A stretch of DNA of 64,000 nt from Cristatella mucedo (lineage: Eukaryota; Bryozoa; Phylactolaemata; Cristatellidae), in contig WPIO01000258.1 of assembly GCA_009760855.2 (NCBI GenBank), positions 1 to 64,000 of the forward strand, written 5' to 3'. The position numbers and the translations under genes were made by a program. Position 1 is the first letter of the stretch. Each line of letters opens with the position of its first letter. Positions 1-12,865 of the stretch are shown piece after piece. Below the pieces are notes generated by a model. That model was not told the DNA's origin. It was given only the letters and a program-made list of their open reading frames with translations, and searched no databases.

Positions 1-1530
1 TTCAATGCTGCAGGCTACCCGATGTGTAGGGCATGCAATTTCTTTGCAGACAAGTGGGCTCGCGCACGGACATCTCGGCTGGATTAGGCATGCTTAGGGC
101 TCGAAGCTCTTGTCCTTGTTGAAATGGCGACACGACTTTTCCCAAGGAGCTTGTCCTTGACCGACTGTCCCTGCGATAAGTAACAGAAGTAGCCTTGCCG
201 AGGGGTAGTAACTCTTCCTGTCACCTCTCTGGGCCGTCCACGAGGAGGCATCCTTTCCTGCAGACTGCGCCGACCGGGGTTTACCAGTGGAGCTGCCTCG
301 TTGCTCAGACTACCAGTCTATCAGCCTAGGGTAGACTTTTTTAAATGCTCAAACTAAGCTTTTTGGCTGATCTTCTTCAGCGTATAGAACTCGAGTCTCT
401 TTCTGGAATGAAATGCTAAATATTTGAAAGGGCAATATTTTTAAAAGGCAAGACAAATCTGGCTACCAGGCAGTGAACATTGTATATGCTGCTCGGTGGG
501 AAATGTCAAATAAAGCCAAGTTCACCATCGATAAATTGAAGTTGTGGTGAAACGCGAAAAAAAAACGTTTCAGCATACTAAGCTGCAAGAATCAATATTG
601 TTTTAATCCTGCTGCAAGTATATCGACACAAATTATGTCTGGTTGGTAGATTTGGATTTCATTTATCTAAAGAATTTTAAACTTGGCCAATTTAATTATT
701 TTTGTTGTTTATCCCGGGAACTCGGCGGATTCATCCGATCAAATTGTTCAGCATCAGGCTTTCGGCGAAAGCCAGATGGCTCATCACGAATAGCTGACGT
801 GTTCCAGAAAAGTTTTATTTGCTAACTAATCTAGATTTTCACTGTGACAAAAACCCGTGCAATGATATAAATTATTGTTATTTTAGTATTAGGATTTAGT
901 GCGATAGAATGGCGAACTTGGTCTCTGTTCTGATGATCTACTAGTCACTTCCAAAAGACAAACCCGATATAATGCATTTGAAGGTAATTCGCCCAGAAAA
1001 GCATGAGTAAGCACATGAAATTCATGCTAAGAAAAGCTACAAAAACATGTAAAACGCTCATGACCACACTACTTAGTAGAACGACGCGCCATTGAATAAA
1101 AGCAATTAATTGTACAAATCAAAAGGGGTTAGGAGATGGCTTCGACTTCTTTTGTAATGCTGTCAACTTAGGAATACTCATTCAGTAATGAAGTTCTGAA
1201 TTTGTAGAAATTAAAAATGATTGAGAAAACAAATTGCTCAATACAGTAGTTTATCCTTTGTTACCAACTTTTCTTCCCGAGCTCATATGAGTTGATTTGA
1301 ACTTGTGACCACTCATAAGCAGTCGTGCTTTTTGCAATTGAAATGCAGTGTATGGGGAACAATTTAGTTCTGTTAGGCTTCTATGGAAAAGGTTTAATTG
1401 CAATTCAATGGCTGGGAATGACTGTAGTCAAAAGCTCATAATACGATGGCTTCCATGGCTGTATACCATGTTCAGTCCGACTCCAGCAACTGGAACTTAT
1501 GCTATAATAGCTCAGATATTACAGTATTGG
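1..1530. other. Unassigned DNA, GC-richer in the first 330 bp
   Basis: The first 330 bp are clearly richer in G and C than what follows. I could not recognise a protein or repeat there. The remainder is AT-rich with only short open frames that look accidental. Confidence 0.4.
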
Positions 1531-1535
1531 TTCTC

Positions 1536-1607
<72 letters not shown>
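1531..1607 (+). repeat. (CT)n microsatellite
   Basis: A nearly pure run of CT dinucleotides, interrupted once by A near the start and by a T near the end. Serine/leucine-repeat open frames across it are artefacts of the repeat. Confidence 0.97.
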
Positions 1608-1608
<1 letters not shown>

Positions 1609-4600
1609 GCCTTTCTCCGTCTCACTAGAATTGTCGTCTGTAGCAGTGTGTTTGGTCAGCCTATTTGAATGTCTGCGTAATCATTCAAGCTTAGCATAAA
1701 ATGTGGCTAAAAGTCAATATGTTTTTCACGTAACCCATACAGTTTAGTAACTTATCTTCTTCCTCAATAAGTGGTTGATTCTGCTTGGTTAATCAACAGA
1801 TACCACACACAATCGTATGCCCCATATTTCAGAGAGCCAGCTAATGGTGCAATACAACGTTTTGAATTGAGCAGGCCGGCAACAGATGTGCTTGTTTGGT
1901 GCGATTTAGTTGGATGTGGATGACGTTGACAGAGACCCTAATATTATTAATTTCTTGAAGATTATTTATTTTACGACTTGCAAATCTCCATGGAGAAACA
2001 GTTGCTTTACAATTCAGGCCCGATTAAGTGACGATGTGGCAATCCTAATCCTAAGACACGTAGTAAAGCCTCTTTGATTTGTTGACTCAAGCTAATTTAA
2101 CTGTCTTCGCCAGCTATTTAGACTTAATGGCTTCTTTCGGTGACCCCACCAAATCTGACTTGTCTTCGTCCACCAAGATAAAGTTCAGGTTCAAGTAAGA
2201 TTTTCGTCAGCCATCAGGTTTTGTGAAGCAGTATAATGTTTGGTCAGCCAGATTTTGCCTTCCAAAATATTTGCATTTCTTGGCAATTGCAAATAACGGC
2301 TGTAAATAAATTATGCTCTAATTTATGATTGGGCGGCACAGTAACTGCACCCATGTGGTAGGCAGCAATTGAACACTAGCCCTGGAACCAGGCGAAAGCA
2401 GCCAACGAATTTGTGGGCAGGTCGTCAATTCAGGGTCATCATTTCAGATAACCTTTATTGGCTAGCTACCATTTGTTGTGGGACTGCGGCTGTGGTGACG
2501 GCAGAGGCTGCAAGTTCACCGTGGTGTAATTGCAATATTTAGGATAAAACTAGCTCCTCTTAACACATTTTGCTCAAATTTGTGTAGGTTTGTATGTAGT
2601 TATATATACTTATACATTTTAATTACAGCGAGAAAATCCGTCTTCCGGTCATCCGGCAAAACGGTGCATGACCGTTACACGGCTTTTTCCAGTATTGGAT
2701 TTTTACTGTGACTCAGCGAAGCAAGTCCACAGGCTAAAGCATGGAGTAAAGTAAGACTCGATCAGTGTCAGGATGCGTCAAACATGAGATGCTGCTCCAG
2801 GGAACCGTGCCTAGCTCCATTAATTACTTAAACATATGCCCGATCTTAAATTCTAAGTTGATTCAACTGCCGCAGTCGTCAGACGCAAGCAGAGTTACGA
2901 ATTTTCTTTCAGCAAATCTCTCTATGCAGCAAAGTCGGCTACGACAAATCCATTTTCGTGTGTCCTCGGGGAACTTCCCTCCTGTTCAGTCCTTCCTGTC
3001 CCAGCACCTGCTATTGCTTACTGAACTTCCAACTTCCCTCACCAGGTGCCTAATTAAATTTCCGTGAATCGCATGCGACCGCAGGGAAGTTCCCCTGTAG
3101 TTTGGTTGCCTCTTTCAGGGTCTCGAGCCTAACTGTGTCTAACTGGTGCAGTCGTGTCGAAGCCTGCAGCAATGTTTGTCGGGGAGCAGCGGGTCGCCAA
3201 CCACGTAGGCACCACGGCCCTTCGCGGGTGCAAGCCTGGAGCATCGGACCCCATCTATCGGGATTTTCAGCTTTAGGTTAGCGTCGCGCAGCCAAGCTAG
3301 TTTAAAATTGGCACCTCAGTCAGTAGGAATCGTAGCCACTGCTGGCGTGGGGCCGCGACTAATGACGTCAAGAGAACAGCCGTAGCGGCGGCCTGAATTT
3401 TGCCTCCCGCACCGGCAGGGAGTGCTTCGCCTCGGATTCATAGCGGTCGGGCGCTAGGCCTAGCTCAGACTTTTCCAGCAGTTCCTAGTCGGCAATGAAA
3501 ATGAAATAGAGGTGAAACTTTCTGCCTATCCGTCGGCAATTTCGAAAGAAATTTGGCGGCATTCAGTCAAACTGACTGCCTCATTTGCGGCATGTCTCCA
3601 GTTTCCTTTATTGAGGTGCACCGGCTCTCAGTGATAGTGTTTTTCGCCCGAGAGCCGGCTTTGCTCTAAAATTAAGCACACCGCTTTCGAATGAACGGAT
3701 GCAGCACAGAAACTGCAAACAGCGTTTCGAAAACTGCAGTTCTGGCCATGCTTGAGGATGCCTCAACTAAAGCATGCGTAAGCAGGTAGGACTCTTTCGG
3801 AGTCTGAGGTGGGGCTGTGAGCCGCCGCAGGTCTCCAGCTCCGACTCGCCGGCGTGTTCGGCTGAGCTGACCGCAAGTCCATGGTATGTTGAGCCGCCGA
3901 GTGCGGCATCTGTGAGCTTAGAAACAGAATAGGTCAGCTTTACAGCTTGACTGTTGCTGTGGTTGCTAACGTGACCGTGCAGAGTTTGTGTGAACTCCCA
4001 CAGCTCGCGAAGCTCAACCCTTTCATGGATAAATGATTTCTCTGACAGCACTAATAGCATACTGCACACCCAAATGCAGGGAAGTTCATGTTTTGGCTTG
4101 GAGTCCTTCTAGGTACTCATCTGCCCTGATCTACTAACCGCCTAAGGAGAGCCCCCTAATTGGCTGGTAAAGAGCAAATGCGATGTAGACTAGCCAAACC
4201 TAAGTAGCTGCCGAGTAATCCGAAACAACAGCAAAATAGCTGCAGGTCAATTATCCCCATCAACCAATTAGAGCAGCAGGTGTTATTAGTGCACTTTCTT
4301 TTGACCGTAAGTTTGTGCTGGCATCAAAAGCTGAAGCAAATGTAGGCATCCAATCATTATCAGTGTCAAGCTCAGAGCCACGCCTTCCTCCTCCAAGTGA
4401 TATATCAGGTTGACTAAAACTAGCTCCAGCACTCTGCATTAGCTTTTACACCGTTGTCAGGTCAGCTCAGCTTTGCGTGTCTCCACGATCTCTGATAACG
4501 ACGAGTCACAGTTGCAGCTACGACCGAATAGGTAAGTTCTGTCAGCAGCCTTGTTTGTGAACAGGAGTACACCTTGCCGACTTCATCATAATAGTTCTGC

Positions 4601-4638
4601 ACCTATGTATACTTATGGCTGTACTTACTTATGGTGGT
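1608..4638. other. Unassigned DNA with a GC-richer block at about 2.9-4.1 kb
   Basis: No gene recognised. The block at 2.9-4.1 kb has short open frames on both strands without a known motif. A small hairpin at about 3624-3658 has 9-bp arms (CCGGCTCTC and GAGAGCCGG) around a loop of some 18 bp. Part of 2870-3070 is repeated at 5020-5240. Confidence 0.4.
2870..3070 (+). repeat. Dispersed repeat X, copy 1
   Basis: Shares an alignable, diverged stretch with 5020-5240 in the same orientation. Shared words include GCAGAGTTAC, TGCAGCAAAGTC, GCTACGACA, CAGTCCTTC, CAGCACCTGC and CAACTTCCCT. I cannot assign it to a transposon class. Confidence 0.65.
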
Positions 4639-4702
4639 ACTAGGTAAGGACACCGATTGCTGGATAAGCATGCTTATCCAGCAATCGATGTCCTTACCTA
4701 GT
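4639..4702. repeat. Near-perfect 64-bp palindrome with no spacer
   Basis: Two 32-bp arms meet at GCATGC (centre 4670/4671). The left arm begins ACTAGGTAAGGACACCGATT and the right arm is its reverse complement with a single mismatch (CACCG against CATCG). It could extrude as a cruciform or fold as a hairpin RNA. It may be a miniature foldback element or a replication-born inverted duplication. No clear target duplication flanks it. Confidence 0.97.
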
Positions 4703-4715
4703 GTGTTTACTCAGC

Positions 4716-4950
4716 ATTACATGAATGCCTAAAAGTGATATTTTGAATTAAGTGAGCCTCAGCCTGCAGTTAAACCTTACTGACTTGCTGAATGGAAAGA
4801 AACCCGCTTGCTCTAACACACCACTCATGTGCTGGCAGCAAGTAATGAAAAGATATTTTTAAAATATTCTCTAAAGATTAAATTATATATCATTCAGGCG
4901 TGAGCTTACTGAAACTGAATACGTGTGGTAATCTTGGGTAAGCCGGAAAA
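4716..4950 (+). repeat. Dispersed repeat Y, copy 1
   Basis: Aligns with 7003-7232 in the same orientation. Shared words include ATGCCTAAAAGTGAT, GAGCCTCAGCCTG, CACACCA, CGTGGTA and TGTGCTGG. Diverged, noncoding, class unknown. It starts just after the palindrome, which has no counterpart near copy 2. Confidence 0.75.
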
Positions 4951-5019
4951 AGATGTGTCACCTAACTTTGCCGAAGCATGTGCTCCATATAAGACACTCC
5001 AATAATTCAGCTGTCGGAA

Positions 5020-5240
5020 AAATCAAGCACAAGGGCAGAGTTACATATAGAATTTCAGCTTGGAACTTATTTGGGTAATTCATTGTATATGCAGCAAAGT
5101 CAGCTACGACAGATGTTGCTGCACCCTGTTTTACAGTCCTTCGTGGTCAGCACCTGCCATGGCCGTCTGATCTTTCAACTTCCCTTACAGCCGGCATATT
5201 TAGATTTCTGATCTCACACCCCTACCAGACGATAGAACCA
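5020..5240 (+). repeat. Dispersed repeat X, copy 2
   Basis: Partner of 2870-3070, same orientation and same order of shared words. No coding capacity is visible. Confidence 0.65.
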
Positions 5241-5518
5241 AATCGGCACAAGTCCATTAGCCGCAAAAACACCGGTCAAATCAGTTACTCGTAGCCGAAA
5301 GGTCTACCTAGTACCATTTTGCAGCCATTTTGCTTTATGCATCCAATTTTACATCTTGCATAATTAATAAGAAGGCTTAAATCTTCCGGTCCTGCCCTCT
5401 GCTTTTTAGGCCTATAAGCTAACGTTTTGTTTTGATTACTTTAATAAGTATAACTTCTTTCCGAGAAAAAGGAGTGGCCATCTGACAGAACAGCTATTAG
5501 TTACGTGGTTCTTAATGG

Positions 5519-6240
5519 AATAATAATAATAATAATAATAATAATTCACTTGAAACAGCGCCCTCAGAGAACTTAGTCCCCCTCTAGGCACTTTACATTT
5601 GCTTTAAAGTGAAATGCAATTGAATGGTAAGTAAAATCATGCTTGAAAAAACAAACAAAATGAATAATATGGTTAGGGGTGACATGCACAGGGTCAGCAT
5701 GCAAATGTTTAGTGGCAGCATGCACAGTGTCAGCACCCATAAGCACATCAAGGACGAATCGCAGGGACCCACTAAATGCTGTCCTAAATAGGTGTGTTTT
5801 TAGGTTCCTTTTAAATGTGGTCAGGTCAGGGGATGTTCTGACGCAGGTCGGGACGGAGTTCCAGGCTTCGGGAGCATATGAACTAAATGCACGGTCTCCA
5901 AAGGATTTAAGGTTTGTATGAGGTATTTCTAGACTGTTGGATTCCAAAAAGCTGGTGGTACGATGCTTGGCCTGATTGGGTAGTATATCTGAAAGATAGG
6001 CTGGAGCCATAGAATGAAGGGACCTAAAAGTGAGCGACAAAACCTTGAAGTCAATCCGTTGCTTGACTGGTAGCCAGTGCAGGTCGGCGAGAAGGGGAGT
6101 AATGTGGCTACTGCGACGCTCACGACAGACAAGCCTAGCTGCAGAGTTTTGCACCAGCTGCAATCGCCTGATCGCACATGCATGTAGGCCAGTAAGCAGT
6201 GACTTGCAGAAATCGAGACGGGATGTAATAATGCATATGG
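5519..6240 (-). mobile_element. LINE-A copy 1, 5'-truncated, young
   Basis: On the minus strand the copy runs from a truncated 5' edge near 6240 to an (AAT)n tail at 5519-5545. The open frame 6163-5573 encodes the C-terminal part of a CR1/L2-like reverse transcriptase protein. It shows LVCRERRSSHITPLLADLHW, SFGDRAFSSYAPEAWNSVP and LKTHLFRTAF. It is very close to the copies at 23 kb and 49 kb. The 3' UTR holds the family end CTCTGAGGGCGC near the tail. Confidence 0.9.
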
Positions 6241-7002
6241 ATAATGGAATAATGCTGATGCCATATGTTTGCTACATCCTAATGAAATTGTTGTATTGTA
6301 ACACTCGCTTGCTCCGGTAAAAATAATAGATCTCCCAAGTTGCTGTGGAAGTTGACTAAACCTGAGGACCTATGATATTTAAACAGGCAGAAAAATAACA
6401 TGCAGCCACACGGAGTATGTATGTGAACACACTAGGAAAATGCAGCTTCATTCCTCCAGGGACAAATCATTACCTAGGCAGCCGTTGTAAGATACTGCAA
6501 ATGGAGTTACGAGTGAGTACAGAACTGTGACCTGGTGCACTACGTATACCTACGTCGACATATGATAATCCGATACAGAAGCAAGACCAAGCTGCCTCTT
6601 AGGCTGCTGCCGCAGCCTAACAGGGCACACGGGTATCACAAGTGCAGTTTCTTTTTACCCTGGTAATCCTGTATGGCATCCGCAGCTGATGCAGAAGTTA
6701 TGCAGGCAATTATTATTAGAGTCGCATGCAGAGCACGCCTTTTACAACTATTGGAAACTACTGGGTATATCACCATAACTTATCACCGTAACTGTATTGA
6801 CCATAACTTTTTTTGACCACTCTGGATTAGTGTTTTCATCATCCCTAACTCAGTTCTCAGTCACTTGCTCTATGACCTTCGATCACCTACAGTGCTTTCA
6901 CCTTGCTGAACTTTATAATTTTATTTCCGTATCGCTGCAGGGTATGTTGGTTGCACCTTATCCCAAAACCAATGTTGTAACTTGAATTATTTAAGCAGCT
7001 AT

Positions 7003-7232
7003 CCATTCATGCCTAAAAGTGATCGTTTAATTAAGGGAGCCTCAGCCTGAAGATAATACAAATTGAATCGTTGTATGTAAAGATGCCTGCTTGCTGTCAC
7101 ACACCATTCGTGTGCTGGAAGCAAATGTTAAACAATTTTTTAAATAGAAACTCTAAATATTGAATAGTGTATTATGCAAGCTTCAGCCTACTAGAACTGA
7201 GTAAACGTGGTATTCTTTTATAAGAAGGAAAA
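7003..7232 (+). repeat. Dispersed repeat Y, copy 2
   Basis: Partner of 4716-4950, same orientation. It runs directly into a minus-strand LINE-A reverse transcriptase fragment at about 7236. Confidence 0.75.
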
Positions 7233-7235
7233 CCC

Positions 7236-7600
7236 CTAACTAGGAGATATGCTGGCAGAGCCGATTTTGACCCTTAGGTTCTCCAATTTCTGAATTAGAT
7301 TTGGTTTGCATATTACTAGTAAGTTAATTTTATCATCATTCAATTCCAGAAAATTTGCTGCAATATATTGAAGGATGTCAGCAATACATGCAGCAAGGGA
7401 GTTGAGAGACTTTGACCTGCTTGAGAGCTGGGTGGGATCAAGGCAAGCGTACAACTGAGTGTAATCCTCTTTAATGTTAAAGCCTAAATTGCGGTTGGCA
7501 ATCACATAGGCAAGAGGAAGATAATAAACCGTGAAAAAATCAGGACCAAGCACGAACACCTGAGGTGCTCCATATGTCAGAGGTGCCTCGTATTATTCTT
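7236..7600 (-). mobile_element. LINE-A copy 2, internal reverse transcriptase fragment
   Basis: The minus-strand frame 7559-7236 has VLGPDFFTVYYLPLAYVIAN, then a decayed active site (EDYTQLY where F-YADDTQLY is expected), then LNDDKINLLVI. Both the N-terminal RT half and the C-terminal tail with 3' UTR are missing. Confidence 0.85.
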
Positions 7601-8305
7601 ATCCGATTTGAATGATGCTATTGAGATCTGATGATTATTTACTGAAAATGTTTAGCCTAACGTCTTAGACCTTCAGTTACAGACCTGCCATTTTTAAATT
7701 AATCGTAGAGTGGAAGTAGTGGCTGAAATCATATACCAAATTAAAAAATAGCCATTATTTCAAATGCAGAGACTTTTTTCACTCAAACACGATCATTTTA
7801 CCAGATACGCCTATATCACTTTGGGGAGCAGATATTGTAATAATTGCTAAATGAGTTGGCGATGTAAAGTATCCAGTGTGCTTTAAATGTAGCCTCACTA
7901 ATGCTATAGAAAATTTTTAACATTAAAACAGCGATATTCTGCGACTTCATTCGTAGAAATTGCTCTCTTACGTAAGTGCCGATATTTGAGTGACTACAAT
8001 AGTCAGGGATAATGTGATGACTTATCCTTGTCACAAGCTCCTCCCAAGGAGGACCGTAACCTGTTCACTAACCGAAAGCCCTATAGATAAAAATTCTGAG
8101 TGGTTATTTCAACAAAGAATGTTACTACTTCAAACCGATAGTGATCGTTGATTGTATGTACCTTTAGTCCGATTTGTCTTGGTAGAAGTGTGTGTGACTT
8201 AGAGTGAGGGGACTCCGGCGAAGTCATGACTAGCCTGGGCTGAACTTTGCTAAGGTCTGTTGACCTACCACTGTAGCCCAACTGGTGCCCCATTCTTGAT
8301 TCTAA

Positions 8306-8890
8306 TGATAATAATAATAATGCACTTGATAAAGCTCCCTCGGAGAACTCAATCTCCTCATAGGCGCTTTACATTTGCTGCAGAGGGAAACGTGATTAAA
8401 TTGTGAGTAATATCATGCTTGATAAACAACATGAACGACGTGATTAAGGGTGAAGTGCACAGGGCAAGCATGTAAATGAGGTTAGTTTCAGCATGCAAAG
8501 TGTCAGCACGAATAAGCACGAAAAAGACAAATCACGGGATTCCACTCAATGCTGTGATAAACATATGCACTTTTAATCTCTTTTTTATTGTAGACAAGTC
8601 AGTAGATTTGATAACCCAGGTCTAGAAATAATTCCAGGCTTTGGGAACATACAAATTAAAAGGACAGTTTCAAAAGGATTTGAGGAGATTCTTACGAGGT
8701 GCGGATGAACAACTCGACTCCGAAACGAAGGTGGTACGACGTTTAGGCTGGTGGGGTAGGAGATCTGATAAGTGGACTGGACCCCAAGAATAAAATAAAT
8801 AGTAGCTGAAATACCGTCGAACTCTTAAATTGATTGAGTTTTCAAAGCTGGAACTATAGGAATCTGGACAGTTTTTCTCTCGTTTTGAAT
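8306..8890 (-). mobile_element. LINE-A copy 3, old 3' fragment
   Basis: On the minus strand it ends in an ATT-rich tail at about 8306-8322, preceded by the family 3' end (GCGCCTA, GTTCTCCGAGGGAGC) and the UTR words CATGCTGA and GTCTTTTTCGTGC. The remaining coding part (8894-8670) is frameshifted; HLSDLLPHQPKRRTT is recognisable. Confidence 0.8.
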
Positions 8891-9074
8891 TCACATTTCA
8901 CAAATATGCACTAATTCACACGGGTAATAGCAGTGCTCTTTGGCATAGCTCTTAATTGGGGAAGGCATGTGACAGCATACCCAAACTGCCTCGTCTTAAG
9001 GTCCCACAAGCCTCAGCCGTACTCAGCAGTCTTGTTTACTGCCCACTACTACTAAAGGAACGATTAATAAAAGT

Positions 9075-10757
9075 AAGAATAATACTCTTGATAAATGCCC
9101 TCAGAGAACTCAATCTCTTTCTAGGTGCATTGCAACGGCTGCAAACGAAACACAATCGTATTGTGAGTGGTATCATGCTTGATAAACAATATGAACAACA
9201 TGGTTAAGGGTGACATGCACATGTTCAGCATGGAAGTGTGGTGATTGGCAGCAGGCACACTGTCAGCAGGCATAAGCACAATAAGGATGAATCACGTGAC
9301 CCACTAAATGCTGTCCGAAATGGATGGGCTTTAAAGTTCTCTTTAAATGTGATAAGTCAGGAAATGTTGTGAGGCTAGTCGGGAGTGAGTTCCAGGCTTT
9401 GGGAGCATACGAACTAAATGCACGGTCTCCAAATGATTTGAGGTTAGTACGAGGTATTGGTAAACCGTTAGATTCCGAAAAGCAGGTGGTGCAACGCTTG
9501 ACCTGGTGGGGGAGTAGATATGACAGATAGGCTGGAGTGAAAGAATGAAGGGACCTAAAAGTGACCGATAAAACCTTCAAGTCGATCCATTGCTTGACTG
9601 GTAGCCAGTGCAGGTCGGCGAGAAGTGGTGTGAAGCTGCAACTGCAACGCTCACGAAAAGCATGCCTAGCTGCAGAGTTTTGGGCTAGCAGCAAGCCCCT
9701 GATATGTCGCAAACGCATGGGCCAACTTATTTGTCTTATCCCTATCTAAACAAGCCCAAATTTTAGCAATTTTATGTAGCTGAAAGTAGGCCAACTTGAT
9801 TGTGGAGCTGATGTGGTAGTCAAACAAAAAATCTTTGGGAACATGACACCTAGATTTCGTACAGATTAAACAGGTGATGCACTCGCAGAGCCGATTACGA
9901 GCGTTAGCTTTTCCAATTTTTGAATTACACTTTGTTTTCCCATAACTAGGTAGCTTACTTTACCTACATTTAATTTAAGAACATTCGCTGTCATCCATAT
10001 GAGAATGTCCTCAATACCTGTAGCAAGGGAGTTGAGAGAATTCGAGGTGCTTGAAGGCTGGTATATACCAAAGAAAATTTAAAACTGAGTGTCATCGGCA
10101 TAGAAGTGAAAGCCTAGATCGTACTTGTCAATGACATCGACAAGCGGCAGAGCATAAAACGTGAGATGAGCCAGAACTAGCACGGAGCCGTGAGATACCC
10201 CATATTTCAGAAGTGCATCGGATGATTGTTGTCCATTTACGTCAATACTCTGGAGTTTCCCATTGAGATAGGACTTGAACCATTACAGAGTAGTGCCAGT
10301 GATGCCCAGGCGAGATGAGATGAGCTCAAGAAGAGCTTATTGAGCAATAGCATCAAAAGCTGCACAAAGATTGAGCAAACACGTAGAGATTCTCTACCAA
10401 TGTCTGCATTCCTACGTAGGTCACTGTATGCCCTAAGCAATGCTGATTCTGTCGAGTGATTAGCTCTAAAGCCAGACTGGAACTTACTAGGAGGTCTGAA
10501 GTTTCAATATATGAGCTCAGCGAGTCTATTACGAGTCGTTCCAGCGTCTTAGATAGGAATGGTTGCAGAGAGACTGGGCGGTAGTTGCTCAAGCTCCCTT
10601 GGTCTATTGTTACTTTCTTCAGAAGTGGCCTGACTACAGCTTTCTTGAAAGGTGCTGGGACATGACCTGAGGCTAATGAAATCATAATGATGTCAGTTAT
10701 GCATGGCAGCAGCAGATCAATGCAACGTAGGAGCAGGACTGTGGGAATGTGGAGCAG
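9075..10757 (-). mobile_element. LINE-A copy 4 with RT domain and C-terminal tail
   Basis: One of the longer copies. The minus-strand tail frame 9718-9263 has FTPLLADLHWLPVKQWIDLK and SFGDRAFSSYAPKAWNSLP. The RT active site YADD is intact at 10101-10090, within FHFYADDTQ. Upstream, 10769-10353 encodes CITDIIMISLASGHVPAPFK, KKVTIDQGSLSNYRPVSLQP and LSKTLERLVI (RT N-terminal motifs). Several frameshifts separate these pieces, so the copy is dead. Confidence 0.88.
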
Positions 10758-11394
10758 GAAGGAATGCAAAGAAAAGAATAGCAGCCCACGTTGTTTCCTT
10801 ATAAATGAATTTGTTAGTCGCAGAACTCATAAAAGTGCATATAACCCAGACAGTTATCGTACAACTATTGTTAGAAGCAACCAACCAATTATAATTGATT
10901 AGCTTTATTTTGCAGTTCGGCCAATGATTTATGTCAGGCCTTTGAGCGACAGCTAGTTTTCAGAAGCTGGATGATCTACAAATACAGGAGTTAGTATCAC
11001 CTGGCTGTGTTAGTAAATCAAAAGAGCCGCGATGGAAGAAAGTCAAGTTGGCAGAGTTTCTATTGGGCAAGTATGGAGAGATTCTCTCAGTTTTATCGTC
11101 AAGCATTTGACCAATTCTCAAAATTCTACGTAATTCCTTTAGTATTTTAGAGGTGTTTGTAATTTGTATTTTGCATTTGCCTGCATTGCATTTGAAGTCT
11201 GAAGTCAGTATGCTAAGCTCAAAACAACATGTTTACCTAGTTTTTTATTTTCTTTGTGTACTGCCAAATTTTATGAACTGCAGTTAGCTTAGACACTATT
11301 AAGATGTTAGTGGCAAATCCTTTGCGTTGAAATGCAATTTGAAACTGCCGTTATCATTGCTTGATCTTTCGCAGTTACGAAGTCCGTGATTTTT

Positions 11395-12340
11395 GGGTCA
11401 ATTTTTCACAAGCAAGCACAATCCAAGCTTTCACTTCTATGTAGATAACACTAAGCTGTGCCTTTTGTTTGATCCCTACCAGCCCTCCAGTATGTCAATT
11501 CTCTCTGCTCCATTACTGCTTGCATATATGACATCTGCACATGGATGGACGCCAACTTCATTAAATTGAATAATGATAAATCAAACTTACTAGTTATTGG
11601 CAACACATGTGCGATTTAAAAATTGAATAGGCTTAAAGCGCTCAAAATCGGCCTGTCAGCACAGCTCCTGCTTAATCTGAACGAACTCCAAGAGATTTGT
11701 TCCGAAGTGACCTCTCCTTAATCAACCATATCAGCTCCACAGTCAAGTCTGCCTACTTTCAGCTACATGAAATTGCTAAAATTTGGTCTTGTATAGGCAG
11801 GATACAGCATATAAATTGGTTCAAGCAGTTGGGACGTCCAGTCTAGATTTCGGTAACTCACTGCTTGCTGGTCTACCGGTCAGTGCAATCACCCACTTTC
11901 AACTGGTGCAAACCTGTGCAGCCAGGCTTGTCTTTCTTGAGCGTCGCATATCATACCACTTCTCACCGATCCTCACTTGGTCCCAGTCAAGCAAAGCATC
12001 GACTTCATAACTGTGTCACTCACTTTTAGGTCTCATCATATTTTCGCTCGAGCTTATCTATTAGATCCCCACCATGCTAAGTGTCGCACCATCCACTTGT
12101 TAGAATCAAGCTGCTAAATCATACCTCGTACAAATCTCAAATCCTTTCGAGACCATTTCCGTAGTTCGTACGCACCCAAAGTCTGGAACTCACCCGCGAC
12201 TTACGCTACGACTTCTCTTGAATTGTCTCCATTGAAAAAAATTGATACGCATATATTTACGCCAACATTTAATATGTTCCGGTGACTCGTCCTTAATGTG
12301 CTTATGCATGCTGACACTCTGCATGCATCTACTGGTTGTC
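11395..12340 (+). mobile_element. LINE-A copy 5, left part (interrupted)
   Basis: On the plus strand it runs from the RT active site (YVDN at 11438-11449) through the LNNDKSNLLVIG-like region to the C-terminal tail (VWNSPATY-like) and into the 3' UTR at CTTATGCATGCTGACACT. The UTR then stops at about 12340 and resumes at about 13383, so a separate insertion splits the element. Confidence 0.85.
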
Positions 12341-12450
12341 GGTAAATTTCCCCTCCCCGGACGTTTCCCTCCCTGGACGTTTCCCCCGCCTGGTGGACCC
12401 TAGAACATTTACCCTGACATTCCTCCGGTGTAAAACCCCCTATGTTGATG

Positions 12451-12460
12451 AATATATATT

Positions 12461-12498
<38 letters not shown>
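12451..12498. repeat. (AT)n microsatellite
   Basis: AT dinucleotide run with a few ATAC interruptions, inside the insertion at 12340-13383. Confidence 0.95.
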
Positions 12499-12501
<3 letters not shown>

Positions 12502-12865
12502 TAAATGAAGTTCATGCACTATTAAAATAAAAGCAAGTCAGTATAATTCGAGGAATGGATGGATTGAAAGAATGGTTTCTTATGGAGTAAGCAGCGGCGG
12601 TGAATACGGCGGCTGCCACAGTGGCGAGATATACACTTTGGCCCCGCCAAAATTAGGTCCCGCTCGACGCCGCAAGGCAAGCGTTTGTACCCGTCAAAGT
12701 GGGAGAGCTACGGCGTGCCACACGTTCCTGTAAATGAACGCCAAGCCTCAGAGGTAAACAGAGTATAACTCTACCTCAAGCGATCTAGTTATGCCATAAT
12801 ACGCACTTATCAAAGTGCAGAATGCGAGCAAAGGTGGATTTAGGCAGCGGAGGCGAAGCCCACCT

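Noticed and set aside
1446..1668. Leucine/serine-repeat open frames
   Set aside because: They are translations of the (CT)n microsatellite.
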